Assembly: GCF_020511155.1 (NCBI RefSeq)
Contig: NZ_CP041216.1
Span: 3,658,001-3,722,000, forward strand
Direction of reading: 5' to 3'
DNA length: 64,000 nt
Source: Shewanella glacialimarina
GTDB taxonomy: Bacteria; Pseudomonadota; Gammaproteobacteria; Enterobacterales; Shewanellaceae
Shown here: in pieces, positions 28,488-37,787 of the stretch
How positions within the stretch are numbered: position 1 is the first letter of the stretch
How the letters are laid out: every line of letters begins with the position of its first letter
Program-made: the position numbers and the translations under genes
Notes under the pieces: generated by a model
Told to the model about the DNA's origin: nothing
The model's database searches: none
Seen by the model: the letters and a program-made list of their open reading frames with translations, nothing else

Positions 28488-29033
28488 TTATTTAGTCTGA
28501 CACTCAAGTAGAAGTTGCTGAAAATGGCCACCTAAATCTTGGGTAGCAAATTGCTCACTAGCCATTGCCATTTGCTGCATACTGGCTATCGCGCCCGTTA
28601 CCCCTTGCTGCTCAATTAATGCCTTAGCGTAAGACGCGGCATCAGCCCCCTTTTGAAGCAAACTAGCCACTTGTTCAAAGCTGACATCTTGCTCCAGTAA
28701 CTTTTGTACTGAACCTATTAATTCAGCAACCTGAGCAGACTCAGCCAAAGCACCTTCCACACTGACTAACTCACCAAGCGGATCTTGACTTAATTTGGCA
28801 GCAACACATGCTGACACACTACCCGTTTCGGCGCTCTTAATCACCGCATCAATGCCTTCGCTTCGAACAGCCTCTATGGCGGATTTTAACTGTTCATCTT
28901 TCGCTAACCAAAGCGCTTCTGCTTGTTGTTTTTCATCAGCACCGAAAAAGCCACAACCAGACAATACAACTCCCGTAGCCAAACAACTGCCTATGACTAA
29001 AACACGTGTTTTCGATAAAAAAGCCTGCGACAT
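28488..29033 (-). CDS. Predicted lipoprotein of unknown function
   Basis: 181 residues from the ATG at 29033, which follows AGGAG at ideal spacing (the open frame runs to 29153 without a ribosome site). Lipobox VVLSGC then GFFG. The mature part is Ala/Gln/Glu-rich and almost entirely helical, with AIEAVRSEGIDAVIKSAETG and VEGALAESAQVAELIGSVQKLL suggesting amphipathic coiled-coil helices. One further Cys pair (ACVAA and LLECQTK) might form a disulfide. No family recognised. Divergent from the DsbA-fold gene at 29239. Confidence 0.75.
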   Translation of the reverse strand: MSQAFLSKTRVLVIGSCLATGVVLSGCGFFGADEKQQAEALWLAKDEQLKSAIEAVRSEGIDAVIKSAETGSVSACVAAKLSQDPLGELVSVEGALAESAQVAELIGSVQKLLEQDVSFEQVASLLQKGADAASYAKALIEQQGVTGAIASMQQMAMASEQFATQDLGGHFQQLLLECQTK

Positions 29034-29238
29034 TCTCACTCCTGCAATCAAGTATGATTTATTAAGGTTAATGCCATGACTGTATAGGTCAGACGTTAAA
29101 CCAGCATGAATAATCACAAGATATCCATTAGTCTTATCAACAGAGTTTATCATTGGACAATAAACACTGATTCAATGATTCAATGATTGAATAATGCCAA
29201 CAAACTATTTAGGATCAACTTATCAACCGCCAACAAGA

Positions 29239-29856
29239 ATGACCTCAATGACCACCGAGCTTTATTTTATCTACGACTCACACTGCCCTTGGAGCTATGC
29301 CGCAACACCTTTGGTAAATGCATTGCAAGCAGCCTACCCTGAAATGATTGTTCACTTATTACACAGTGCGCATTACATAGGCCAAGACAGTGCTGGCGAA
29401 GAACAGATGGAAGCCGCTGCACGGATCAGTGGACTTAAGTTTGGCAGAGATCATATTCGCTATGTAAATAGCCCTAAGAACTCAGTGAAAACCGCAAACC
29501 TAATGGGATGGGTACAAAGCAAACAAGCCAGCAAACAATTAGATGTGTTAAATGCTATACAAAGGGCACACTTCATTGAAGGCAACCCGTTAGATAACAA
29601 ACACGATTTCAATGCCATTGTCGAAAAGTTTAAACTATCGCCATCAAATAAAGTGTTTAAAGATGAGCTGAGTATAGAGGCAGAACACGTGCTAGAAGGT
29701 ATTGAAGAAATTCAACAAGTCATCGGTACTGCAGGCTTCCCTGTTATGGTAATGACCGTCAATGACAACGCTATTTTTATCGACCACTCACAATATCTAA
29801 GCAGTCCTCACGCTGTAGTTGCTGCGGTTGAGAAAGAAATCGCTGCAATTAAATAA
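29239..29856 (+). CDS. DsbA-fold thioredoxin-like protein (FrnE/protein-disulfide-isomerase-like)
   Basis: 205 residues from ATG 29239; an in-frame ATG at 29194 and another at 29248 are alternatives and none has a good ribosome site. The thioredoxin-like start ELYFIYDSHCPWSYA has a single-cysteine CPWS site in place of CPxC, and the cis-proline region is TAGFPVMVMT; the helical insert between them is of the DsbA type. No signal peptide, so cytoplasmic. The missing second Cys argues against disulfide exchange by the usual mechanism; glutathione-dependent or isomerase chemistry (as in HCCA isomerases) is possible. Confidence 0.78.
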   Translation: MTSMTTELYFIYDSHCPWSYAATPLVNALQAAYPEMIVHLLHSAHYIGQDSAGEEQMEAAARISGLKFGRDHIRYVNSPKNSVKTANLMGWVQSKQASKQLDVLNAIQRAHFIEGNPLDNKHDFNAIVEKFKLSPSNKVFKDELSIEAEHVLEGIEEIQQVIGTAGFPVMVMTVNDNAIFIDHSQYLSSPHAVVAAVEKEIAAIK

Positions 29857-29926
29857 TTAGCAATTAACTAGCCTAAAGTGAATCTAACTCGGCAATAGAT
29901 TAATATCTGTAGCGTAAATAGACAAT

Positions 29927-29957
29927 AAAAAGCCACGGTTTATAACCGTGGCTTTTT
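29927..29957. terminator. Bidirectional intrinsic terminator
   Basis: AAAAAGCCACGGTT / AACCGTGGCTTTTT with a 3-base loop between the convergent DsbA-fold and LysE genes. Confidence 0.9.
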
Positions 29958-30005
29958 ATTATTTAGTTTCTAATAACACATTTATTCAATGCGTTAACTA
30001 ACATT

Positions 30006-30638
30006 TTATATTTGAGAAGACAGTAACCAAATCGCCAAAGCAAAAAATATCACGCCCATAAACTTGTTCTGATATGTACGAAACTTTTCATTATTCAGCA
30101 AGGGTTTACCTAAACTTCCCACTAAAGCCACCAGCAACAAATTAAACAACAATCCCATCACATTAAGCAATAGCCCTAATGCCAGCATTTGCTCGCCTGA
30201 ACTGGCACTAAGCTGAGTAGAGACAAACTGCGGTAAAAACAAAACAAAAAACAGCAGTGCTTTAGGATTAAGAAGGTTACTGGTAACTGCGCGGCGATAA
30301 AGCAATTTAGCTAAGTTATTTTGCTGCTCTATTTCAGGGGCCTCTGTTGCGAGACTGCGCATACAGTCCCAGCCCATTTTAAGTAAATAAGCACCACCCA
30401 GTAAACGCAATAACTCTAATGCTATTGGATTCATAGCAACCAATGCAGACACACCCATGGCCGCAAGCAAGGTTAAAATAAGCCCAGAAGTTGCATTGCC
30501 TAAGCTGGCATATACACCCACTTTGCGGCCATAGCTGAGGCTAGAGCTGGCGATTAATAGCATATCAGGACCCGGTATTAATAGAAGAGCGATAACAGTG
30601 GTTAAATAAACAGGCAGTAAAGCTAGGTCAATCATCAT
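30006..30638 (-). CDS. LysE/RhtB-family amino-acid exporter
   Basis: 210 residues, six hydrophobic helices. The N-terminal LIPGPDMLLIASSSLSYGRK is the LysE/RhtB signature, followed by GVYASLGNATSG and GGAYLLKMGWDCMRS; the basic loop and NLLNPKALLFFVLFLPQF are also conserved. These carriers export amino acids or homoserine lactone-like compounds; the substrate is not predictable. Start is either of two consecutive ATGs. Single gene. Confidence 0.9.
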   Translation of the reverse strand: MMIDLALLPVYLTTVIALLLIPGPDMLLIASSSLSYGRKVGVYASLGNATSGLILTLLAAMGVSALVAMNPIALELLRLLGGAYLLKMGWDCMRSLATEAPEIEQQNNLAKLLYRRAVTSNLLNPKALLFFVLFLPQFVSTQLSASSGEQMLALGLLLNVMGLLFNLLLVALVGSLGKPLLNNEKFRTYQNKFMGVIFFALAIWLLSSQI

Positions 30639-30842
30639 AAAGGCACAAATATTAGGTCAGCAGCAAAGAAGGGGCGGATTCTACAGCTAACCAACATGAA
30701 TTAAAATCATCTTGGGCTAAAAGTAAAAGTTATCCTGGCAGAGTTTGCTTACGGGGAGCATTGGATGATGTTGTATCTAGCCACACGCTGATTTTAGGTC
30801 TCTAAATTAATTTAAGATGTGTCATAAAGGCCAACCCGATGG

Positions 30843-30992
30843 CTAGCTTGTTTGTGAAGCGTATACATGGTTTATAAACTTACTTATAAAAACTACAACC
30901 TTACCTTTAACTGTCATAGTAAGCGTTTGATCGCAAAGAGCTATATATTGTGCGGTACAACACTGCCTTCTGGATGTCATATTTGTCGACAT
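30843..30992 (-). CDS. Possible small protein, 49 aa
   Basis: The ATG at 30992 has a perfect AAGGAG 7 bases upstream, which is rare among random short frames in this window. The product starts MSTNMTSRRQCCTAQY, has three Cys, and a short hydrophobic stretch KVVVFISKFI. No family recognised. The frame extends upstream to 31046, but the ribosome site points to 30992. It is divergent from the small ORF at 31119 with 126 bases between starts. Coding status is uncertain. Confidence 0.35.
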   Translation of the reverse strand: MSTNMTSRRQCCTAQYIALCDQTLTMTVKGKVVVFISKFINHVYASQTS

Positions 30993-31118
30993 CAGCGCAC
31001 TCCTTACCATTAAAAAAATACTTCCGAGCTCGAAAATTGCAGACACATTATCTAGACGATATGGATTAACGCTGGTTTAGTATTAATCTAGGTAATTGTC
31101 TTTCCTGGAGTGAATATA

Positions 31119-31331
31119 ATGTACGCGATATTAGACCATTGCTCAGATATTTTACTGCCCCATGCAGTTTATAACACTATGATGTTAGTTTGCCGTAAAT
31201 CAATTCATACTCCCAGGTCTACATTTCAAGATGCTATCTCTGCAGTTCGCCATATCGCTACTTGTGCAAGCGGCAGTATTATATATAGTTGCAATTGTCT
31301 CAAACCAGCCCTAACAAGGCATGTTTCATAA
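31119..31331 (+). CDS. Possible small Cys-containing protein, 70 aa
   Basis: ATG at 31119 preceded by CTGGAG at 8 bases. The product (MYAILDHCSDILLPHAVYN...) has five Cys and four or five His residues, without a recognised motif or family, and no hydrophobic membrane segment. It ends 38 bases before the LytS kinase gene and could be the first cistron of that operon. Codon use looks ordinary, but the antisense frame is also open, so this remains tentative. Confidence 0.35.
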   Translation: MYAILDHCSDILLPHAVYNTMMLVCRKSIHTPRSTFQDAISAVRHIATCASGSIIYSCNCLKPALTRHVS

Positions 31332-31369
31332 GCACAATGTCCAAAAAAATAGGTATCAGGAAGCAATAA

Positions 31370-32350
31370 ATGCAGGTAAGCAAAAAAAATTCTATTTTGA
31401 TCAGCCTATTTTTAGCATTTTTATATGTGTTGCCAGCGAGTAACGAATGGCTACAAATGGGACGACCGAATAATACCCTGTTCATATACAGCACACCTAT
31501 TTGGCTTACTTTTTTCTATCTCGGACCTTTCTGGATATATTACTTTCTACAGAATTTACCCGCGATAAGCCAAAGGCATATTGCATTTAGAGCTATGTTG
31601 TTTTGCCTGATTATGTGGGCTGGTGCCAATATTGTTGCCGAGCTTCACCTGTCATTGTTTGCCCATTTTACATTCCCTCTTTTTGAACGATTTTATGCTG
31701 CGTTACTGTGGGGCGTTTTCTTGTTTACGCTATGGGAAACATACAGCCTTAGTTTGCGTTATGCCCATGAAAAAGACTTAAGAGAGCAAGCGCAGCTACA
31801 GAATTTAACTAACCAATTAAACCCGCACTTTCTATTTAACTCCCTCAATACTATTTCAGCGCTAATGGCCACAGACACACAAAAAGCCGATACCATATTG
31901 CACAGTTTTTCAGATATTTTAAGGGCCAGTCTCGATATCAAAACACCGCTAATCCCCCTTAATCAGGAAATCGAAACTTGCAAAAAATACCTATCGCTGG
32001 AACAAGCCCGCTTCGGCGACAAAATAATCGTCGACTGGCAAATAACAGCCACTTTGGACGCGATTAACATCCCGCCTTTACTGCTTCAGCCTATTTTTGA
32101 AAATGCCATAAAACACAATAAAGGCAGCAAGCTTGAAATCAAGGTTGAGATCCATCCAAGCCCTAAGGGCTGCGAAATAAGCATAAGGGATAACGGCAAA
32201 GGCTTTTCGCAAAAAGTACTCGACGGCCAGCGTAACGGTCACGGATTAAGCTTGATTGAAAAACGCTTAGCCTTGCATCAACTAGGCGAACTTAAGATAA
32301 AAAATGACAATGGAGCAAGTTACCAAATTGCATTGGAGGCCAAATGCTAA
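31370..32350 (+). CDS. LytS/YehU-type membrane histidine kinase
   Basis: 326 residues. Four membrane helices occupy residues about 8-125, with almost no periplasmic domain. The His-kinase domain (PF06580) has the phosphoacceptor His153 in NQLNPHFLFNSLNT, the PLNQEIETCKKYLSLEQARF segment, the N-box PLLLQPIFENAIKHN and the ATP-lid DNGKGF and GHGLSLIEKRL. AGGAAG precedes the ATG. It overlaps the response-regulator gene by 7 bases, so the pair is translationally coupled. The signal is unknown. Confidence 0.93.
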   Translation: MQVSKKNSILISLFLAFLYVLPASNEWLQMGRPNNTLFIYSTPIWLTFFYLGPFWIYYFLQNLPAISQRHIAFRAMLFCLIMWAGANIVAELHLSLFAHFTFPLFERFYAALLWGVFLFTLWETYSLSLRYAHEKDLREQAQLQNLTNQLNPHFLFNSLNTISALMATDTQKADTILHSFSDILRASLDIKTPLIPLNQEIETCKKYLSLEQARFGDKIIVDWQITATLDAINIPPLLLQPIFENAIKHNKGSKLEIKVEIHPSPKGCEISIRDNGKGFSQKVLDGQRNGHGLSLIEKRLALHQLGELKIKNDNGASYQIALEAKC

Positions 32351-33042
32351 GCGTATTTATTGTTGAAGACGAGTTTCACGCCCGTGAGAAATTAAAACTG
32401 CAGTTATCACAATTGCCTAATATCACTTTATTAGGGGAAGCTGAGCAATTAACAGATGCGGTTGAGCGCATCAACCAGCTAGCACCTAATGTGGTATTTC
32501 TGGATATTGAGCTTGGTGAGCACAGTGGCTTTAGCTTGTTCGATAACTTAAATATCAAAACCCAGGTTATCTTTACCACAGCTTACAGTGACTTCGCCCT
32601 TAAGGCCTTCGACAATGGCGCAATAGACTATCTGCTAAAGCCATTTAACTTAGCAAGACTCACCCAAGCCTTATCACGCATAGCCGCTAAAGACGTGCAA
32701 TCAGCGTCAGCTAAAGTGAGGGTCAGTGCAAAATCAGGTAATAAAACCTACATACTCGAACAAGAAGATATCGTCTTTTTTCAAACCAATCTCAATATGA
32801 CAATCGCTCAAACAAGAGAGAGAAACTATGTCATTGATAAAACATTAGAGCAGCTGGACCTAGCATTAGATAGCCACTTTCTGCGAGTGCACAGAAACGC
32901 CATTATCAATACCCAAAGAGTGGATAATCTTGTGAGACTAGAAAACGGCAACTATCAAATTCAGTTTATCGATTGCGATACCAGCGTCACCACCAGCCGC
33001 AGCGGTACCAGCAAGGTAAAACAGTATTTCAACCTAACCTAG
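32344..33042 (+). CDS. LytR/AlgR-type response regulator with LytTR DNA-binding domain
   Basis: 232 residues. Receiver domain 1-115 with acidic pocket VEDE (8-10), phospho-acceptor Asp54 in VVFLDIELG, Thr in FTTAYS and Lys in YLLKPF. C-terminal LytTR domain from about 130, with DIVFFQTNLNMT, HFLRVHRNAIINTQRV and the terminal VTTSRSGTSKVKQYF. LytTR regulators bind direct repeats upstream of targets. The secreted amidohydrolase 75 bases downstream may be co-regulated (inference). Confidence 0.94.
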   Translation: MLSVFIVEDEFHAREKLKLQLSQLPNITLLGEAEQLTDAVERINQLAPNVVFLDIELGEHSGFSLFDNLNIKTQVIFTTAYSDFALKAFDNGAIDYLLKPFNLARLTQALSRIAAKDVQSASAKVRVSAKSGNKTYILEQEDIVFFQTNLNMTIAQTRERNYVIDKTLEQLDLALDSHFLRVHRNAIINTQRVDNLVRLENGNYQIQFIDCDTSVTTSRSGTSKVKQYFNLT

Positions 33043-33117
33043 CCATATCTCAGTGGCAGCAGATCTAGCTGCCACTGCCTTAAGACATCCACCTTAAAAC
33101 AACAAAAGGAAAATGCC

Positions 33118-34500
33118 ATGAAATTAATATGGAAGCTTTCACTCGCCTTAATTTTACTGCTCAACTATTTAGCACTAGGTTCAGATGCGAGCGCTGCAGA
33201 GCGTTGGTTCTTAAATGCCTCTGTGCTTGACCCTGATTCTAAAGAAGTCACATTAAAGAATGTGTTAATCCGTGATAATGAGATTATTCAAGTGACTGAG
33301 GCTATCCCTGTCAATGATGGCATTTTCCAAGAGGACTTGGCCGGCGATCTTATGTTGCCAGGCATGATAGACATGCACACCCATGCTTGGGGAAATGGCT
33401 CACTTACCCATAACGAGGGTTACCAATACATAGGCATAAGAGGTACTTTAAACGCCATGCTTTACGCTGGAGTGCACGGTGCGCTGGATTTATTCGGCAA
33501 GGAAGATCAACTGCTTGATTACCGCGATAACCAATACCCAAGCATAAGGGATGAAGCACAGCTGTTTGCCGCAGGCCCTTGCTTCACGGTAACAAAAGGC
33601 CACTGCTCCCAAATGGGCATTAAGACCCGCATTATCGATTCGCCTGAGCAAGTCCCGCTCGAAGTGCAAGAGTTGGCAGTTAAACGCCCCAATGTACTCA
33701 AAGTGGTCTTAGAGCAGGATCATCCTAGAAGACCCACTGTATCTAAAGAAACCCTGCAAGCATTTCTGGCTGAAGCCAGGAAACTAAATATCCCCTCAGT
33801 GGTTCATGTGGGAAGCTGGGAGGATGTGCGAACCGCGAGTGAACTTGGCGCGAATGCCATTACCCATCTCCCTCTTACGCCTATGCCAGAGGATATCCCT
33901 GCGTTGCTAAAAGCCAACGAAACCGCCATTATTACCACAGTCGGCGTGATCCTTGAAACTCAGCGATTATTCAAAGAAGTCCCTAAAAGTCATACCGATG
34001 AGTTAACCCGAACCTTGGTAAAACCAGCCATACTTGAGCAGTTCCCCGTTGAGAAAAAGAGTAAAGGTAAAGTTGACTGGCTAACATCAGAAAAGTGGCT
34101 TCACGCCAAGGTTAATGCCACAGATTCGCTCACTAAACTTGTTGCCCAAGGAGTCACCATCATTGCCGCCTCAGATAGCGCCAACTTAACTATGTATCAA
34201 GGGGTTGGCCTGCACGTTGAGTTATTTCATTTGCAGCAATTAGGCATGTCAGCCAAAGATATTTTACTCTCGGTAACCCATGAGGCTTATCAATTTTTGG
34301 GGATTAACTGGGGAATCAAAGCAGGCGCTAAGGCAAACTTTATCATTCTCCCTCTTGAAGTCAGCGAAGACATAACGAAAACGGTTGAATTTAAGCGCAT
34401 TTATTTAGAAGGCCGTATTGTCGATAGAGAAAAGTTACTCACATACGCCACCCCAAGCAACTGGCAATATAGCAAGCTAATCCTGGGGATTGAAGATTAG
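33118..34500 (+). CDS. Secreted amidohydrolase-superfamily metalloenzyme
   Basis: 460 residues with a signal peptide (about 1-28, cleavage near ASA-AE). The amidohydrolase barrel is shown by LPGMIDMHTHAWG (His-x-His metal pair), VVHVGSW and AITHLPLT (further His ligands) and IIAASDSAN (catalytic Asp). The carboxylated-Lys position seems to be in LKVVLEQD. Relatives include imidazolonepropionase-like and prolidase/dipeptidase-like enzymes. AAAGGA is 9 bases upstream. Substrate unknown; it probably acts in the periplasm and may be regulated by the LytSR pair just upstream. Confidence 0.85.
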   Translation: MKLIWKLSLALILLLNYLALGSDASAAERWFLNASVLDPDSKEVTLKNVLIRDNEIIQVTEAIPVNDGIFQEDLAGDLMLPGMIDMHTHAWGNGSLTHNEGYQYIGIRGTLNAMLYAGVHGALDLFGKEDQLLDYRDNQYPSIRDEAQLFAAGPCFTVTKGHCSQMGIKTRIIDSPEQVPLEVQELAVKRPNVLKVVLEQDHPRRPTVSKETLQAFLAEARKLNIPSVVHVGSWEDVRTASELGANAITHLPLTPMPEDIPALLKANETAIITTVGVILETQRLFKEVPKSHTDELTRTLVKPAILEQFPVEKKSKGKVDWLTSEKWLHAKVNATDSLTKLVAQGVTIIAASDSANLTMYQGVGLHVELFHLQQLGMSAKDILLSVTHEAYQFLGINWGIKAGAKANFIILPLEVSEDITKTVEFKRIYLEGRIVDREKLLTYATPSNWQYSKLILGIED

Positions 34501-34684
34501 TAAGTTAGAGCCTAAAAGCTCAAGCCACTGTGACTGTCCCTAGAATAATGCGACATGTAAATGTGACGTGTTATGACTGTCGTGGGTCGCCTCTGCTTTT
34601 AATGGCAACGTCCATAAAAGAGCGACTAAGACATAAAAAAGCGACTAAAAATAGTACTTAAAAATAGTGTTTAAAAAGTCCCAC

Positions 34685-34718
34685 AAAAAAAGCGACCTCT
34701 CAGGAGTTCGCTTTTTTC
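34685..34718 (+). terminator. Intrinsic terminator
   Basis: AAAAAAGCGACCTC / GAGTTCGCTTTTTT (one mismatch) with a short TCAG loop and a T-run. Lies 185 bases after the amidohydrolase stop. Confidence 0.75.
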
Positions 34719-34887
34719 ATTTTAAGAATTTAATAATGGCTGACAGCGGTAATATTGGCAAATGTTCAGGGGATGAATAAGGTTTTTAGTCCAGTTACCA
34801 ATACTGCACAGAGATTAAATAAATGGCTAATTGCATTTATCATTATTACCACACTATATGGATATTGTTAATTATATTTATATGGAT

Positions 34888-34912
34888 TAAAGCATGGTTT
34901 AACTGCCGATAA
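34888..34912 (+). promoter_or_regulatory. Probable sigma-28 (FliA) promoter of the dCache chemoreceptor
   Basis: A perfect GCCGATAA at 34905-34912, the FliA -10 element, with TAAAG at 34888-34892; the gap after TAAA is 13 bases, slightly shorter than the usual 15. It would give an untranslated leader of about 85 bases. Confidence 0.5.
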
Positions 34913-35003
34913 AAATTTAACGACTATAATGTGATTAGCGTTAATTCGTGATGCTAAAGCGAAAGTAACATCCGGTTCAGTGAGCTCGTAAAGGGTATTC
35001 CTA

Positions 35004-36995
35004 ATGGAAAAGCAAACGTTATTAATTTCACAAAAAGCGACCTACCTTAGTGTGGGTTTATTAGTCACAGCAATTGTACTTATTTATGTGGTAATGCAGA
35101 CATTAGCATTACCGGTTATTCAAAAAGAGGTTGAAAAGAAAGAGCTATTACGTATTTCGGCCAGTGTTAATGAAGTAAGAATTGAACTCAGTAAAGGCGC
35201 TGTGTTGACCCAAAGCTTAGCCTCGTTAGCAGCAACTTTACCCTTAGATGAACAACAATTTTCGCTGCTATTTCCCCAAATAATTGACCAGTTTGGCAAT
35301 GCCAATGTCGCTGGCGGGGGCATTTGGCCAGAACCTAACGCTTTTAGCTCAGGTGTGGCATTAAAATCTTTTTTTTGGGCACGAAATGCTTCAGGGCAAT
35401 TAGACAAAATTGATGATTACAATAAACCGAGTGGTCCTGGCTATCATAATGAAGCCTGGTATATTGCGGGGCGTTCACTTAACACTGGACAATGCGGTTG
35501 GTCTGAAGCTTATGAAGATCCGGTCAGTGGCACGGCCATGGTCACCTGCACTGTCGCAATTAATCGAGCAGGTCAGTTTTGGGGAGTGGCAACCGTTGAT
35601 TTAATGCTAGCGGGTTTAGATAAGCTGTTTAAGCGCCAAAACCAAGAGTCGGGCGGGTTCAACTTTGTACTTGGTCAAGACAATCAAATTATTAGCTTTC
35701 CAAGTATTCGCTCAACATCCCTTGATATGAAAAAACTCAATGATGTTGTCGCCCAAGATAGCAGCTTACAACCGCTATTAAGCGCAATCAACAGCGGCCA
35801 AACCATCATTCAACTGCCAGAGGGCGTTGTCGAAGGCAGTGGCTCTATGTTGGCGATAATGGATATGCCAGAAGAAGGCATGAAGATTGGCATAGTGCTA
35901 CCTGACCCTATCATCCAAAAACCTATCAGTGATTTAAGCTTAAGCTTATACGCTACGCTTATTCCAATGCTGCTTTTTTTTGTTGGTATTCTGATTTTGA
36001 ATGCCAACAAAGTGATGCAATGGGTGAATGAGACCACTGCGCAAATTCGCATGTTAATCAGTGGTGGTTCTGCTGCGACGCTCAAAATTGACAGGCATGA
36101 TGAAATAGGTAATTTAAAACAAGCCGTTAACCAATACAGCGAACATCTTAAGGGCTTGCTTGGACAGATAGCAAACGAAGCAGTGGAGGCCAAAGCCCGA
36201 GCAAAACAGCTAAATGATATGTCCTCTATGCTAAAGCAACGCGCTGAGTCACAACTAACAGAAAACCACATGCTTGCCGCTGCCATCACAGAAATGTCAG
36301 CCAGCGCAGCAGAGGTGGCACGAAACACCAAATCAACCTCAGAAACCGTCGACGAATCCCAAGGTCTGGTTCAACGACGTATGGATGATGTTAAAGAAAA
36401 TAGTAAAGCCAACCAGGCATTGTCAGAAGTACTTCAACAAACTGCCAATATTATTAATCGTCTTGCGTCGGACTCTCAACAAATGGGTACTATGTTAGAT
36501 GTGATTAAAAGTATTTCAGAGCAAACGAATTTGTTGGCATTAAATGCCGCCATTGAAGCCGCTAGAGCGGGCGAACAGGGGCGAGGGTTTGCGGTGGTTG
36601 CAGATGAAGTAAGAACCCTAGCTGGCCGCTCTCAAGAGTCAGCCAGCAAGATAGAAGCTATGATAGCTCAGTTACAAACATCTGCTAGCCAGGGCGTGAA
36701 TATTATCGTCAGTTCACAGTCTTTATCGAGTGAGTCTTTGACTCGATCAGAGAAAGTTATTGCAGGATTTAATGAAATTATCGAAGTGTTTAGCGGCATA
36801 AGTCGCAGCACTTCGCAAATAGCAGTAGCAGCCAGTGAGCAGTCAAACGTGTCGGGCGAAATTAACCAACTTGCCGAAAACATTAGAGTCAGTAATGACT
36901 TAAATGCCAAGGATGCGCTTGAATTAGCCAATGTCAGTAGCTCGTCATCAGAGTTATCAAATCGTCTGTATGATTTGAGTAAAGGCTATGCTTAG
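35004..36995 (+). CDS. Methyl-accepting chemotaxis protein with dCache sensor domain
   Basis: 663 residues. Helix 1 at about 14-35; a large periplasmic dCache-type domain to about 305, with [25 protein letters not shown] and [10 protein letters not shown], the pattern of double-Cache ligand domains; helix 2 near 312-330; HAMP; then the signalling domain with [17 protein letters not shown] and [18 protein letters not shown]. It senses an external ligand and controls the flagellar motor through CheA/CheW. No C-terminal CheR pentapeptide is visible. Single gene. Confidence 0.95.
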   Translation: MEKQTLLISQKATYLSVGLLVTAIVLIYVVMQTLALPVIQKEVEKKELLRISASVNEVRIELSKGAVLTQSLASLAATLPLDEQQFSLLFPQIIDQFGNANVAGGGIWPEPNAFSSGVALKSFFWARNASGQLDKIDDYNKPSGPGYHNEAWYIAGRSLNTGQCGWSEAYEDPVSGTAMVTCTVAINRAGQFWGVATVDLMLAGLDKLFKRQNQESGGFNFVLGQDNQIISFPSIRSTSLDMKKLNDVVAQDSSLQPLLSAINSGQTIIQLPEGVVEGSGSMLAIMDMPEEGMKIGIVLPDPIIQKPISDLSLSLYATLIPMLLFFVGILILNANKVMQWVNETTAQIRMLISGGSAATLKIDRHDEIGNLKQAVNQYSEHLKGLLGQIANEAVEAKARAKQLNDMSSMLKQRAESQLTENHMLAAAITEMSASAAEVARNTKSTSETVDESQGLVQRRMDDVKENSKANQALSEVLQQTANIINRLASDSQQMGTMLDVIKSISEQTNLLALNAAIEAARAGEQGRGFAVVADEVRTLAGRSQESASKIEAMIAQLQTSASQGVNIIVSSQSLSSESLTRSEKVIAGFNEIIEVFSGISRSTSQIAVAASEQSNVSGEINQLAENIRVSNDLNAKDALELANVSSSSSELSNRLYDLSKGYA

Positions 36996-37079
36996 TGATC
37001 AGGCAGTAAGCTACAGGACTATTTTGCATATATAGCGTTGTCACCATAAGATGAGTGACATAGTCGAAAATAGCCCAAC

Positions 37080-37112
37080 AAAAAAGCGAACTCTTTTAGG
37101 TTCGCTTTTTTC
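37080..37112 (+). terminator. Intrinsic terminator of the dCache chemoreceptor gene
   Basis: AAAAAGCGAAC / GTTCGCTTTTT with an 8-base loop and T-run, 85 bases after the stop. Confidence 0.85.
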
Positions 37113-37238
37113 TAGCATTTAACAATCTCTAAAATGTAACCATTACTGAAAAGTAACAGACGCTGGAATGTAATAATCGCTTGAATGAAGCAATGCCAAG
37201 GCCATTAATACCGTTAACGGTATCCTTGAGAGTAAAGA

Positions 37239-37499
37239 TCAGTTGAGTAATTCATGCTCTTTAGGCAGTTGCTTACTGATCCATAATATCAATTTATGCT
37301 TGCGATTCGGACCATCATCTTTATCTTCGGCTAAGGCTTGAATCAGGTTATCTTCAACCAATAATCGATAAATACATTCCACTTTATCTTTGGGTGAAAT
37401 GCCTTTACCAAAATCAGCAAAACCCCGTTTTTGCGCGTAGCCCATGCCTATTTCCATTGCAAGTTTTAGCAGTTTTGTATCGTGTTTACCCGCTTTCAT
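37239..37499 (-). CDS. DUF5062-family protein
   Basis: 86 residues, helical and charged: KHDTKLLKLAMEIGMGYAQKRG, KDKVECIYRLLVEDNLIQAL, KLILWISKQLPKEHELL. This matches the small cytoplasmic DUF5062 family of Vibrio and Shewanella, for which I know no function. Single gene, with no clear operon partner. Confidence 0.8.
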   Translation of the reverse strand: MKAGKHDTKLLKLAMEIGMGYAQKRGFADFGKGISPKDKVECIYRLLVEDNLIQALAEDKDDGPNRKHKLILWISKQLPKEHELLN

Positions 37500-37787
37500 C
37501 TATCGCCCTTATCGTGCGTATTTATCATTATTAAGCTACGCGAATATCCATAAAATACCACTAAAATTTATGACTTAGATGCCTATATATCTCGCAAATA
37601 TCACTATTGGTGGCATAGATTTTAAAAATTAATCTTAGTTAATATCATAACCCTATGCGGCAAGGCGAAGGCTTGGTATTGTATTGAGGTTATTATTTTA
37701 TGTTTTTACGGCCACTATTCAACGCTACGATCATATTTTGAATAGGCGTAAAGCACCTCAATCGGGCAAAGACCCAAGGATATTTCA

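Larger units (their letters stand above)
34501..35003. other. Intergenic region with terminator and chemoreceptor promoter
   Basis: About 500 bases with no coding frame. It holds three imperfect copies of AAAAGCGAC (near 34617, 34636 and 34690), the last being part of a terminator, and a sigma-28-like promoter at 34888-34912. The rest is AT-rich leader. Confidence 0.5.
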
